DNA from: Paraburkholderia xenovorans LB400
Lineage (GTDB): Bacteria; Pseudomonadota; Gammaproteobacteria; Burkholderiales; Burkholderiaceae
Direction: 5' to 3'
NCBI RefSeq assembly: GCF_000013645.1
Contig: NC_007951.1
Location: 1,860,001-1,924,000, forward strand
DNA: 64,000 nucleotides
The notes below the pieces were generated by a model. That model saw nothing but the letters and a program-made list of their open reading frames with translations. It had not been told where the DNA came from and ran no database searches. Below are positions 19,111 through 27,754 of this stretch, piece after piece (position 1 is the first letter of the stretch; every line of letters begins with the position of its first letter). A program made the translations under genes and the position numbers.

Positions 19111-19121
19111 GCGGCTGTTCG

Positions 19122-20009
19122 CTAGGCCGTGCCGTGCAACGCGTGCTGAAACGCGCCCGCTTCCATGTTGTCGCCACGGCGTTCGCCTTCGGATATGCCC
19201 GCCGATGCCGATGCCGATGCCGATGCCGATGCCGATTCGCCTGACGCCCGTGCCGTGCTTGCCGCGCCCTGCGCGCTGCCATCTATCGGGCATTCCGAGC
19301 CGCCCTCGGTAGCATCGCCCAGCACTGCGGCGAAGGCGGCCAGTTGCGAGCCGTCGGGCAGCGGCGCCTTGAGCGCGGCCACCATCAGCGAGGCGAGGCG
19401 TGCTATGAGCTGCAGGTCGTTCATCGACTTGCCCTGCGAGAACTCGGAAATCAGACTGTCCGTATCGGTACCGGCCAGCACGCCCGAGAGCGCGCCAATC
19501 GCAAAGTGAAGGCGCCAGCCGAGTTCCTCACGCGGCAAATGCGGCAACGCGCGCTGGAACGCATCGAAAAAGCGCACCGCCACCGAAGCGTAGTGCCCAT
19601 TAAGAAAGTCGCGAATGAACGACGACGGGTCGGTATAAGCGCGTCCCAGCAAACGCAGAAATGCTTTACCGCCCACTCGCGGATCGCGTGACAGGCGCAG
19701 CGCGGGAATGAACATCGCGCCCAGCACGTGCTCGCAGGTCAGACGCTCGCCGAGCATCGCATCGAAACGATCGAGCAGCTTGAGCCGCTCCTGGTTGAGA
19801 CGGTCGAGGCGGCGCGACAGCATCGAGTGAATCAGCGACTCCTTGCTGCCGAAGTGGTAGTTCACCGCCGCCAGATTGACTTCGGCGCGCGAAGTAATCT
19901 GGCGCAGCGACATCGCCTCATAGCCGCATTCGATAAAGAGCGTTTCGGCGGCGTCGAGGATGCGGGACTTCGTATCGCCGGCATGCCGGCCTGTTGTGCG
20001 AACTGCCAT
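19122..20009 (-). CDS. TetR-family regulator of the fatty-acid operon
   Basis: 295 residues from the ATG at 20009 (MAVRTTGRH), behind GGGAG. The N-terminal TetR helix-turn-helix is clear: TKSRILDAAETLFIECGYEA, then SLRQITSRAEVNLAAVNYHFGSKESL. The ligand domain follows to about residue 210. The C-terminus is an unusual tail with Ala-Ser repeats (ESASASASASASA) encoded by a 6-bp repeat. It is the first gene of the minus-strand fatty-acid operon and a palindrome precedes it, so it most likely represses itself and fadE in response to acyl-CoA, like PsrA- or FadP-type regulators. The ligand is inferred. Confidence 0.88.
   Translation of the reverse strand: MAVRTTGRHAGDTKSRILDAAETLFIECGYEAMSLRQITSRAEVNLAAVNYHFGSKESLIHSMLSRRLDRLNQERLKLLDRFDAMLGERLTCEHVLGAMFIPALRLSRDPRVGGKAFLRLLGRAYTDPSSFIRDFLNGHYASVAVRFFDAFQRALPHLPREELGWRLHFAIGALSGVLAGTDTDSLISEFSQGKSMNDLQLIARLASLMVAALKAPLPDGSQLAAFAAVLGDATEGGSECPIDGSAQGAASTARASGESASASASASASAGISEGERRGDNMEAGAFQHALHGTA
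19201..19236 (+). repeat. Hexanucleotide repeat (GCCGAT)x6 inside the tetR gene
   Basis: Six perfect head-to-tail copies of GCCGAT encode alternating Ala and Ser on the minus strand. The unit is a multiple of three, so slippage changes tail length without frameshift. Confidence 0.95.
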
Positions 20010-20053
20010 ATTGCGTCTCCCAGTTGCCGGGCATCCGGCCCGCAAACAGGCGA

Positions 20054-20071
20054 TTCAAATGTGGATTTGAA
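20054..20071. promoter_or_regulatory. Probable TetR operator upstream of the fatty-acid operon
   Basis: A perfect inverted repeat TTCAAAT-GTGG-ATTTGAA lies 45 bp upstream of the TetR start codon. Size (7-4-7) and place fit a TetR-type operator, presumably autoregulatory and controlling fadE to the DUF1571 gene. Confidence 0.65.
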
Positions 20072-20193
20072 ACGACCGTTTTTTTCAGGATAAGAAGGAA
20101 TGGTGTGTGCGATCAAGGCTCTGTGTCGACTAACTCCTCTAGAAGACCTGACGAAGGCCGAGCTTTCCCCGCGCGCGGCGCGTCAAACCGCGC

Positions 20194-20233
20194 GGAAATA
20201 AAAAAGGCCGTTCCGATGGAAATCGGAACGGCC
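20194..20233 (-). terminator. Rho-independent terminator of the MFS gene
   Basis: GGCCGTTCCGAT (20206-20217) and ATCGGAACGGCC (20222-20233) form a perfect 12-bp stem with a 4-nt loop. Read on the minus strand, the stem is followed by a T-run (complement of the As at 20198-20205), so it terminates transcription of the minus-strand MFS gene that stops at 20369. Confidence 0.88.
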
Positions 20234-20368
20234 TCGTATTGCTTTGCTACTCTGTTTGGCCCAGCTTCTGTTTGCTGACGCATGCTTTGCGTCGCGGCGG
20301 TTCGAGCCGCCTTTGCCGCCTATTGTGCCCGATAACGCGCCGGCAAAATAGCCGTTTGGTTCAAACGC

Positions 20369-21589
20369 TTAAAGCTGTGCCGCAACCTGCTTCGCCGACT
20401 GCGTCATGTCGATGCCGCGGCGCTCGCGGCTGAACGGAATCAACGCGGCGATCACCACTGCCACGATGCCGATCACCACCGCCATGATGAGCGCGTAGTT
20501 GTTGCCGTGCGCTTCGGCGGCGCTCGCCTGCAGCGGGCCGTTGACCGACGCGATCAGATTGCCGAGCTGGTACACGAGGCCGGGGAACGTCGCGCGAATT
20601 TCATCGGGCGAGATTTCGTTCAGGTGCACCGGAATCACACCCCACGCGCCCTGCACGGAGATCTGCATCAGGAATGCGCCGACCGCGAGCAGCAGCGGGG
20701 TGGTGGAGAATGCCCACAAGGGCAGCACTGGCAACGCGATCAAGGCCGCGATGAAGATCGCGCGTTTGCGGCCGATCTTCTCGGACAACGAACCAAAGAA
20801 CAGGCCGCCGCAAATCGCACCGACGTTCAGCGTGATCGTGATCCACGACACCGTATGCGCGTCGAACTGATGCTGCACGCGCAGGAAAGTCGGATACAGA
20901 TCCTGCGAGCCGTGCGAGAAGAAGTTGAACGCGGTCATCAGAATGATCGCGTACAGCGACAACTTGACGTTCTGCCTGAGCGTGGCCACGAGACCCGGGC
21001 GCGCTTTCTTTTCGAGCGTCTTGAAGGCGGGCGATTCCGGCACATGCGCCCGCACGTACAGCACGAGCAGAGCGGGCAGCACGCCGACAAAGAACATGCC
21101 GCGCCAGCCGATGTACTGATAGAACACGCCGAACACGACCGAGGCGAGCAGATAGCCGCTCGGATAGCCGGCTTGCAGCAGACCCGAGACGATGCCGCGT
21201 GATTTGGGCGGCACGGTTTCCATGGTCAGTGCGCCGCCCACGCCCCATTCGCCGCCCATCGCGATGCCGAACAGCGCGCGCAGCACGAGCAGGGTGGCCA
21301 GGTTCGGCGAAAAGCCGGAGAGCAATTCCAGCAGCGAGAAACACGCGATGTTGACCATCAGCGTGGGACGGCGGCCGTACCTGTCGGCGAGCCAGCCGAA
21401 AATCAACGCGCCGACCGGACGCATCATCAGGGTCAGCATAATGCCGAAGGCGACCTCCGGGATTTTCGTATTGAACTCGGCCGCGATATCTTTCAATACG
21501 AACACCATTAGAAAGAAATCGAATGCGTCGAGTGTCCAGCCCAGATAGGCGGCGATCGTGACGTTTCTCTGTTCCCGTGTCCAGCTCAT
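20369..21589 (-). CDS. MFS transporter, SHS (sialate/lactate:H+ symporter) type
   Basis: 406 residues from the ATG at 21589, supported by CAGGAG 6 bp upstream. About 12 membrane segments. It shows the MFS loop motifs GWLADRYGRRPTLM (after helix 2) and GSLSEKIGRKRAIF (after helix 8). The start YLGWTLDAFDFFLMVFVLKD is characteristic of the SHS/Jen1-like branch, which carries monocarboxylates such as lactate or sialic acids with protons. The substrate cannot be read from sequence; monocarboxylate uptake would suit the catabolic surroundings. Monocistronic, with its own terminator. Confidence 0.8.
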   Translation of the reverse strand: MSWTREQRNVTIAAYLGWTLDAFDFFLMVFVLKDIAAEFNTKIPEVAFGIMLTLMMRPVGALIFGWLADRYGRRPTLMVNIACFSLLELLSGFSPNLATLLVLRALFGIAMGGEWGVGGALTMETVPPKSRGIVSGLLQAGYPSGYLLASVVFGVFYQYIGWRGMFFVGVLPALLVLYVRAHVPESPAFKTLEKKARPGLVATLRQNVKLSLYAIILMTAFNFFSHGSQDLYPTFLRVQHQFDAHTVSWITITLNVGAICGGLFFGSLSEKIGRKRAIFIAALIALPVLPLWAFSTTPLLLAVGAFLMQISVQGAWGVIPVHLNEISPDEIRATFPGLVYQLGNLIASVNGPLQASAAEAHGNNYALIMAVVIGIVAVVIAALIPFSRERRGIDMTQSAKQVAAQL

Positions 21590-22247
21590 TGATTGTTCTC
21601 CTGAGTCTCCAATCACCCGTGTTCAGCTACGGGCGGCTCCGCAGCCCCGCACGCCCTGTGGCAAAGGCTCCGGGGCGAGTGTACGCCGACTGTTAAACGC
21701 TTGCATGAATGAAAGCGCGTTTATCCGTATTAATCCCTGGAGCAAGTTTCATGCGAAATGGCGGTGCATGCTTAATGTCGGGTAAATGTAATTATTGTAT
21801 TAATGGCGTGTGCAATACGGTTTGTTATTTGTAATCTGTTTCGCGCGCCATTGCACGGTAATCCGTCGGTCTTACTTCAAGCTAATTCGCGCGCGATAGA
21901 GGTGACTCGCGGAATTCCGGTTGGCGGCGGCGCGGAGAGATCTTCTTTGTGTGGTTCGCCAGGTAAGTTTGCCAGGTGAGCGTGGTGGCGTCCGCGCGGT
22001 TCGCGCGGGCGCGAGTCGTTTTTTCTGGCGCTTTAGATTTAACGCTCTGTTGGATCGGACGAGGTGGCGCGGGCCGAAACGTGGGCGCCTGAGCCTTGCG
22101 GCCGGCCGGGAGACCCTGTGGCACCTTGCCTTTCTGGTTATTTATGCACTGCATGAATCAGTCGAGCCGAAAAATCAATTGGATTCATGGTGCATCGCCG
22201 AATAACATGGTCGGCATCCCATTCTTTTTTGCTATCGCCGACGCGCC
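21590..22247. other. Divergent intergenic region, 658 bp, no supported gene
   Basis: The region contains promoters of the MFS gene (minus) and the ClC gene (plus). An AT-richer stretch around 21770-21850 is the likely MFS promoter area. A 90-codon minus-strand frame at 21882-22154 is Pro/Arg/Lys-rich with no ribosome-binding site or motif; I do not call it a gene. No structured RNA is apparent by eye. Confidence 0.4.
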
Positions 22248-23579
22248 ATGTCAGTCAGATCAATCACTTCCGTGCCAGTACGCCGCGAGCGGAGTCCGTT
22301 TGCCGTCGTGGCCGCCGTCACGCTGCTCACGGGCCTCGGCGCCGGTTTGGGCGGCATGCTGCTCGCGTTGCTGCTGCACGGCATCCAGCATCTCGCATAC
22401 GGCTACAGCGTGACGCACGTGATCAGCGCCGAGAGTTTTCTGCAAGGCGTGAGCGGCGCCGCGCCCGAGCGCCGCCTCGTCGTGCTGGCGATCTGCGGTT
22501 TGGTGGCGGGGCTCGGCTGGTGGGCGCTGTACCGGTTTGGCCGGCCGCTCGTGAGTATTCGCGAGGCAGTCAAGTCCGACGACCCGCAAATGCCTGTGCT
22601 GAGCACGACGATCCATGCATTGCTGCAGATCGTCACCGTCGCGCTGGGCTCGCCGCTTGGCCGTGAAGTCGCGCCGCGCGAGGTCGGCTCGGCGCTCGCC
22701 GGCTGGCTGTCGCGCCGCGCGGGTCTTTCGGTGGCGCAGAGCCGCATCATGGTGGCGTGCGGTGCGGGCGCGGGTTTGGCCGCGGTCTATAACGTGCCGC
22801 TCGGCGGCGCGGTGTTCGTGCTCGAAGTCCTGCTGGGCACTTTCGGCTGGCCCGCCCTGGTGCCGGCCATCGTGACCTCGTCGGTGGCGGCGCTGGTCGC
22901 GCAACTGGGACTGGGCAACGAGCATCAATACCTCGTACCTTCAATGGCGCTGAGCGCGTCGCTCGTGGCCTGGTCCGTGGTGTGCGGTCCGATTCTGGGC
23001 GCGGCGGCATGGGGCTTCGCGGAGCTGATGAAGCGCTCGCGCGCGGCCGCCCCGAAGAACTGGCGCCTGCCGGTGTTGTCGCTGCTGAATTTCGCGATGA
23101 TCGGCGTCCTGGCGATGCATTTCCCGCAGTTGCTTGGCAATGGCAAGGGACCCGCGGGCCTGGCATTCGACGGTGGCCTGACCCTGAGTCTCGCCGCGAT
23201 GCTGCTGGTGCTGAAGGTGGTGATTACCGCGAGCAGTCTGCGGGCGGGCGCCGAGGGCGGCCTCCTCACGCCGGGGCTCGCGAACGGCGCCTTGCTGGCG
23301 ATCGTGCTCGGCGGGTTGTGGAGCATGGTGTGGCCGGGGGCGTCGCTGGGTGCGTTCGCGCTGGTCGGCGCAACCGCGTTTCTCGCTGCCTCGATGCAGA
23401 TGCCGATTACGGCCGTGGTGCTGATGTTTGAATTCACCCGCATGAGCCAGGATTTTCTGATTCCTGTTCTGTTTGCCGTGGGCGGCGCGCTGCTCGGTTT
23501 TCGCGCCTGCGCGAAGTGGCTGCCGGCGCTGCAGTCGAGCTTTGGCTGGAACTGGAGCGGGGCGGGCAAAGCGCGATAA
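22248..23579 (+). CDS. ClC-family chloride channel / H+-Cl- exchanger
   Basis: 443 residues, ATG at 22248. About 10-12 membrane segments. The ClC signature is present as SPLGREVAPREVG, where the gating Glu of GREGP is kept but the following Gly-Pro is Val-Ala. The helix N-terminus AAVYNVPLGGAVFVLE and the later GAFALVGATAFLAASMQMPITA motif are typical. No CBS domains, as in many short bacterial ClCs. It lies alone, converging on the CoA synthetase. Role: anion exchange, possibly in acid response. Confidence 0.9.
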   Translation: MSVRSITSVPVRRERSPFAVVAAVTLLTGLGAGLGGMLLALLLHGIQHLAYGYSVTHVISAESFLQGVSGAAPERRLVVLAICGLVAGLGWWALYRFGRPLVSIREAVKSDDPQMPVLSTTIHALLQIVTVALGSPLGREVAPREVGSALAGWLSRRAGLSVAQSRIMVACGAGAGLAAVYNVPLGGAVFVLEVLLGTFGWPALVPAIVTSSVAALVAQLGLGNEHQYLVPSMALSASLVAWSVVCGPILGAAAWGFAELMKRSRAAAPKNWRLPVLSLLNFAMIGVLAMHFPQLLGNGKGPAGLAFDGGLTLSLAAMLLVLKVVITASSLRAGAEGGLLTPGLANGALLAIVLGGLWSMVWPGASLGAFALVGATAFLAASMQMPITAVVLMFEFTRMSQDFLIPVLFAVGGALLGFRACAKWLPALQSSFGWNWSGAGKAR

Positions 23580-23659
23580 GGCGTTGGCCTTTGGCGGCGC
23601 GGCACGATGAATGCCGTGCCGTCAAAAGCACAACGCGCCGGTCCGCCGCTGCTCGAACG

Positions 23660-25612
23660 TTACGGCCTTTTCCTCGCCGCCACCTCGCGGATCAGATTCC
23701 CCACCACCTCCAGATCCTCGATTCCCGTCAGATCGCTTTTCGCCTCGCCGGTCTCGACAATCTCTCTCAATAGCCGCCGCACGGTTTTGCCGGCGCGTGT
23801 CTTGGGCAGCGCCTTGCAGACGAACACCTGCTCCAGACGCGCGATAGTCCCGATCGCGTCGCTCGCCGCCGCGCAAATCTGCCCGATAGTCGACTCGACC
23901 GGCGCCCCGGCTACCAGCGTCACGAACGCCACGGGCACCGTGCCCTTGACCGCGTCGCTCACGCCGACCACCGCCGCATCCGCAATCCCCGGCTGCGATG
24001 CCACGACCGATTCGATCTCCATCGTACTTAGCCGATGCGCGGCAACGTTGATGACATCGTCGCCGCGTCCGAGCACCCACAACTGCCCGGTGCTATCGAC
24101 CACGGCCTCATCGGACGTGTTGTACACGCCGGGATAACGGCCGAAATACGTATTCAGATAGCGTTGATGGTCGTCCCACACCGTACGGGCGAGCGTTGGG
24201 AAGGGCGCCGTGAGTACCAGCGCGCCTTTGGTGCCGACCGGTGCAGTCGATCCGTCTTCGAGCAGCACGCGGTACGCGTGTCCCGGCACCGGCGTGCCGC
24301 ACGAACCCGCTTTCAACGGCTCGACGCCGTAGACGGGATAGGTCCAGGTCGAACCGGTCTCGGTCTGTCCGTACGCATTGACGATCGGCAACTGATCGCC
24401 GAGCGTGTTGGATGTCCAGTGATACGTTTCCGGATCGAGCGGTTCTCCTTGCGTCGTAATCAGCCGCAAGCCGTCGATCCGGTTCGCCTTCGCCACCTCG
24501 TCGCCGAGCGCGCGCAGCATACGCAGCGCGGTCGGCGCGATCAGGATCTTGGTGACGTGATGCCGGTTGGCGATCTGGTAGAAGCGGTCTTTGCCCGGCG
24601 TATCGAGTGCGCCTTCGTAGCACACCAGACTCGCGCCGTGCGCGAGTCCGCCGATCACGGCCTGAATCGGAAACGTCAACCAGCCGACGTCGGCCGCGCA
24701 CCAGTAGACGTCGTCTTTTGCCGGTCCGACCTGCCATTGCACATTGGCCCATGTGCCAAGCAGAAATCCCGCGACGCTATGCACCACACCCTTGGGCTTC
24801 GATTCGGTGCCGCTCGTGAAAATCAGAAATGCCGGCGCGTTGGCTTCGAGCGGCACGCACGGGCAATCGTCGGACTGCGCGGCGACCAGTTCCTTGTAGC
24901 CGGTCTCGCCGTCATGCAACGCGGGCGCCGCCCCGGTGCGATCGATCACGACGATGTGCTCCAGCCTCGGTGCCGAGCGCCGCGCTTTGCGGGCGTTTTC
25001 GAGTAACGGCACCTGCTTGCCGCGCCGATAACTGGCGTCCGCCGTCACCAGGACTTTGGCCCGCGAGGTTTGCAGTCTCAGCGCGGCGGCGTCGGCCGAA
25101 AAACCCGCGAACAGCACGGTATAAATTGCGCCGATCCGGTTGCACGCCTGAATCGCGACGAAAGACTCCAGCATGTTCGGCAGATAGATCGCGACGACGT
25201 CGCCCTGACCGACGCCGAGTGAACGTAGTCCGTTCGCAAAGCGTGCGGTGGCGGTGCGCAGTTGCGCATAGCTGAGCGTGGCGCAATCGCCCGGTTCGCC
25301 TTCCCACGTGATTGCCGGCCGCGACGCGTAATGCGGATCTTCCGCATAGCGATCGACACAGTTGTCGCACACGTTGAGCATGCCGCCGGCGAAGTATTTG
25401 AATTCGGGGAAGTTGCCGTCGCGCACGCTCTCCCACGGGCGCATCCAGCGGAATTTCTTCGCCACCCATTCCCAGTAGGCGTCGGGACCGCCGACGCGTT
25501 CGATCTCGCGCGCCTGCGCGAGCAAAGCGGCCTGTTCGGCGACCCGCCATTGTTCAGGCCAGGGTAGAAGCGGTTCGGCAAGCAGCGTGCTCAGCGTATC
25601 GGTGGAGCTCAT
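23660..25612 (-). CDS. Acetyl/propionyl-CoA synthetase family acyl-CoA ligase
   Basis: 650 residues, ATG at 25612 behind AGGAG. The N-terminus has the ACS-type domain (WEWVAKKFRWMRPWESVRDG). The AMP motif is FLIFTSGTESKPKGVVHS. The ACS core GQTETGSTWTYPV follows, and the C-terminal PKTRAGKTVRR carries the Lys that is acetylated in this family. ACS/PrpE/acetoacetyl-CoA synthetase-like enzymes activate short-chain acids. It is divergent from the acyl-CoA dehydrogenase at 25883 and shares its 270-bp control region, so both may act on the same short or branched acid. Confidence 0.85.
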   Translation of the reverse strand: MSSTDTLSTLLAEPLLPWPEQWRVAEQAALLAQAREIERVGGPDAYWEWVAKKFRWMRPWESVRDGNFPEFKYFAGGMLNVCDNCVDRYAEDPHYASRPAITWEGEPGDCATLSYAQLRTATARFANGLRSLGVGQGDVVAIYLPNMLESFVAIQACNRIGAIYTVLFAGFSADAAALRLQTSRAKVLVTADASYRRGKQVPLLENARKARRSAPRLEHIVVIDRTGAAPALHDGETGYKELVAAQSDDCPCVPLEANAPAFLIFTSGTESKPKGVVHSVAGFLLGTWANVQWQVGPAKDDVYWCAADVGWLTFPIQAVIGGLAHGASLVCYEGALDTPGKDRFYQIANRHHVTKILIAPTALRMLRALGDEVAKANRIDGLRLITTQGEPLDPETYHWTSNTLGDQLPIVNAYGQTETGSTWTYPVYGVEPLKAGSCGTPVPGHAYRVLLEDGSTAPVGTKGALVLTAPFPTLARTVWDDHQRYLNTYFGRYPGVYNTSDEAVVDSTGQLWVLGRGDDVINVAAHRLSTMEIESVVASQPGIADAAVVGVSDAVKGTVPVAFVTLVAGAPVESTIGQICAAASDAIGTIARLEQVFVCKALPKTRAGKTVRRLLREIVETGEAKSDLTGIEDLEVVGNLIREVAARKRP

Positions 25613-25845
25613 GCGGTGTCTCCTGCGTCTGACTTCACGGATAGATCAACGGCGGATAGATCGGCACGGCCTGCAGACGGATCGGGCGCAACGACGGCCC
25701 GGCCCATGCTGCGGATGCGTTTGCGCCTGCTTCTGTCTGCCTGCGCCGCTCGTTCCGCTGGCTCCCGACCGTCGCTGCGCCGGTGTTGAATTTTTCTGTT
25801 TATTTTTCTGATTGCACGGATGCCGTTTGGCGTGTGAAAATCTAC

Positions 25846-25859
25846 CTAACGTTTGTTAG
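25846..25859. promoter_or_regulatory. Probable TetR operator between acyl-CoA synthetase and acyl-CoA dehydrogenase genes
   Basis: CTAAC-GTTT-GTTAG is a perfect 5-4-5 inverted repeat 24 bp upstream of the acyl-CoA dehydrogenase start and in the shared divergent region. The TetR gene translationally coupled to that dehydrogenase is the natural candidate to bind it. Its spacing differs from that of the CTRACC-N4-GGTYAG sites further right. Confidence 0.6.
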
Positions 25860-25882
25860 ATAGTCAAGCATCGGAGGCACTC

Positions 25883-27058
25883 GTGGGCGCAGAGGATTTC
25901 CCTGATCAGCAGCAACGTTCGCCCTATTTCAGCGAAGAACACAGCATGTTGCGCGACGTGATACGTCGCTTCATCGCCAAAGAGGTGCTGCCATTCGCGG
26001 ATCAGTGGGAGATCAATGGCTATGTGCCGCGCGAGCTGCTGCGCAAGATGGGCGAGCAGGGTTTTCTCGGAATCCGGCAGTCCGAAGCATTTGGCGGTGC
26101 GGCAATGAATGTGCTCGGCACAGTGGTGCTTGCCGAAGAATTGGGCCGCTCCACCTTCGGCGGTTTTGCGATCACGGTGCTGGTTCATACGGACATGGCG
26201 TCGCCGCATCTGCAGCATGCGGGCAATCCCGCGCAACTCGAACGGCTGATGCCCGATCTCGTCGCGGGCCGCAAGATCGCCGCCGTCGCCATGACGGAAG
26301 CGGGCGCGGGTTCCGATCTGGCGTCCATGCGCACCACGGCGCGTCTGGACGGTGACCATTACGTGCTGAACGGCGCGAAGATGTTCATCACCAACGGCGT
26401 TCACGGCGACATCTATTTCGTCGCGGCCAAAACCGGCGGACCGGGCCGCAGTCATGGCGGCATCTCCATGTTCATTGTCGAGAAGGGCATGCCGGGCTTC
26501 TCCGTCGCGCGGCCGCTGAGCAAGCAGGGCTGGCTGTCGTCCGATACGGCGGAACTGGTGTTCGACGAATGCCGCGTGCCCGTGCAAAACCTGCTTGGCG
26601 AAGAGAACAAGGGTTTTTATTCGCTGGTCAGGAATCTGCAGAACGAGCGCATCACGCTTGGCGCGCAGGCGCTGGGCGAAGCATCCAGAGCCATCGAGAT
26701 CACGCTCGATTACGTTACCCAGCGCACCGCTTTCGGCCAGACGCTGTGGGAGAAACAGGCGATCCGTCAGAAGATGGCGATGCTGCTCGCGAAGGTGGAA
26801 GCGGCGCGGCAACTCCTTTACAACACTGCATGGCGCGATGCGCAAGGGCAAACGGTCGTCGCGGAAGTCTCGATGATCAAGGCGCTGTGCGGAGAACTCG
26901 TCAACGAAGTGATGTACGCATGCCAGCAGTTTCACGGCGGCTTCGGCTATATGCGTGAAGCGCCGATCGAGCGAATGGTGCGCGATGCCCGTGTGCAGTC
27001 GATCGGCGGCGGCGCGACCGAGGTGATGCTCGAAGAAGTTGCGAAGCGGATGGTATGA
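25883..27058 (+). CDS. Acyl-CoA dehydrogenase
   Basis: 391 residues from the GTG at 25883, chosen because GGAGG lies 5 bp upstream; a TTG 10 codons earlier falls inside the operator. Family motifs are clear: AVAMTEAGAGSDLASMRTTA, the QRTAFGQTL segment, and QQFHGGFGYMREAPIERMVRDAR. At the C-terminal position where medium-chain enzymes carry the catalytic Glu (IYEGT) this protein has IGGGA. A Glu in NLQNERITLG lies where isovaleryl/long-chain-type enzymes keep the base, so activity is likely (inference). Its stop overlaps the TetR start (ATGA), so both are one unit. Confidence 0.92.
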   Translation: MGAEDFPDQQQRSPYFSEEHSMLRDVIRRFIAKEVLPFADQWEINGYVPRELLRKMGEQGFLGIRQSEAFGGAAMNVLGTVVLAEELGRSTFGGFAITVLVHTDMASPHLQHAGNPAQLERLMPDLVAGRKIAAVAMTEAGAGSDLASMRTTARLDGDHYVLNGAKMFITNGVHGDIYFVAAKTGGPGRSHGGISMFIVEKGMPGFSVARPLSKQGWLSSDTAELVFDECRVPVQNLLGEENKGFYSLVRNLQNERITLGAQALGEASRAIEITLDYVTQRTAFGQTLWEKQAIRQKMAMLLAKVEAARQLLYNTAWRDAQGQTVVAEVSMIKALCGELVNEVMYACQQFHGGFGYMREAPIERMVRDARVQSIGGGATEVMLEEVAKRMV

Positions 27059-27732
27059 CGTCAATGGTCAGCACGCCCGTTCCCGCCATATCGACGAGGG
27101 CAGCCGCATCGGCAGACAGCGGCGATGCCGCGGCGCCCGCAACTGCTGCCAGCGACTCGCGCCGCACGATCCTCGATACGGCTGCACGCCTGTTTCGTAA
27201 AGAAGGCTACGCGGCCGTGTCGTTGCGCGACATCTCGGCGGCTTGCGGCATGAAAGCGGGCAGCCTGTATTACCACTTTGCGTCGAAAGACGAGATCGTG
27301 TCCGAGGTCCTGCGAATCGGCGTGGAGCGTGTGTTCGCCGAAGTGCGCGCGTCGATCGACGCATTAGGCAAAGACGCCGCGCCCGAGCAGGTGTTTCGTA
27401 CGGCGGTTCGCGCGCATTTGCGCGCGTTGCTCGAATCGCACGACTATACGTCGGCCAACATCCGCATTTTTGGTCACGTGCCCGCGCAGATCCGGGCGGC
27501 GCAATTGCCATTGCGCGACGAATATGAAGCGGTGTGGGCCGACATCATTGCGCGACTTGTACCACGGCGGAAAAAGCGCAGTGACGAGTTGCGTTTCGTG
27601 CGGTTCTTCCTGCTCGGCGCGATGAACGGCACGCTCGACTGGTTTCATGCGGGCCACGCTTCAGTCGACGAAGTGGCGCAACGGTATGCGTCGCTGGCGC
27701 TGTCGGGCCTGCTGGGCGCAAGCCGGGGCTGA
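27055..27732 (+). CDS. TetR-family regulator coupled to the acyl-CoA dehydrogenase
   Basis: 225 residues. The ATG overlaps the dehydrogenase stop (ATGA). An Ala/Ser-rich leader of ~35 residues precedes a standard TetR DNA-binding domain (RRTILDTAARLFRKEGYAAV, then SLRDISAACGMKAGSLYYHFASKDE). It probably represses its own two-gene unit and the divergent CoA synthetase through the CTAAC-N4-GTTAG site and responds to an acyl-CoA; this is inferred from arrangement. It converges on the alpha/beta hydrolase gene. Confidence 0.9.
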   Translation: MTSMVSTPVPAISTRAAASADSGDAAAPATAASDSRRTILDTAARLFRKEGYAAVSLRDISAACGMKAGSLYYHFASKDEIVSEVLRIGVERVFAEVRASIDALGKDAAPEQVFRTAVRAHLRALLESHDYTSANIRIFGHVPAQIRAAQLPLRDEYEAVWADIIARLVPRRKKRSDELRFVRFFLLGAMNGTLDWFHAGHASVDEVAQRYASLALSGLLGASRG

Positions 27733-27754
27733 CGGCGATAGAAACGGCGATATG

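Larger units (their letters stand above)
20010..20368. other. Intergenic region between tetR and the MFS gene, 359 bp
   Basis: The region holds the promoter and probable operator of the TetR/fatty-acid operon (left half) and the terminator of the MFS gene (right half), each listed separately. I see no further gene. Confidence 0.6.

Noticed and set aside
21882..22154. 90-codon minus-strand frame in the MFS/ClC intergenic region
   Set aside because: No ribosome-binding site, biased Pro/Arg/Lys composition and no motif; likely chance frame in GC-rich DNA.
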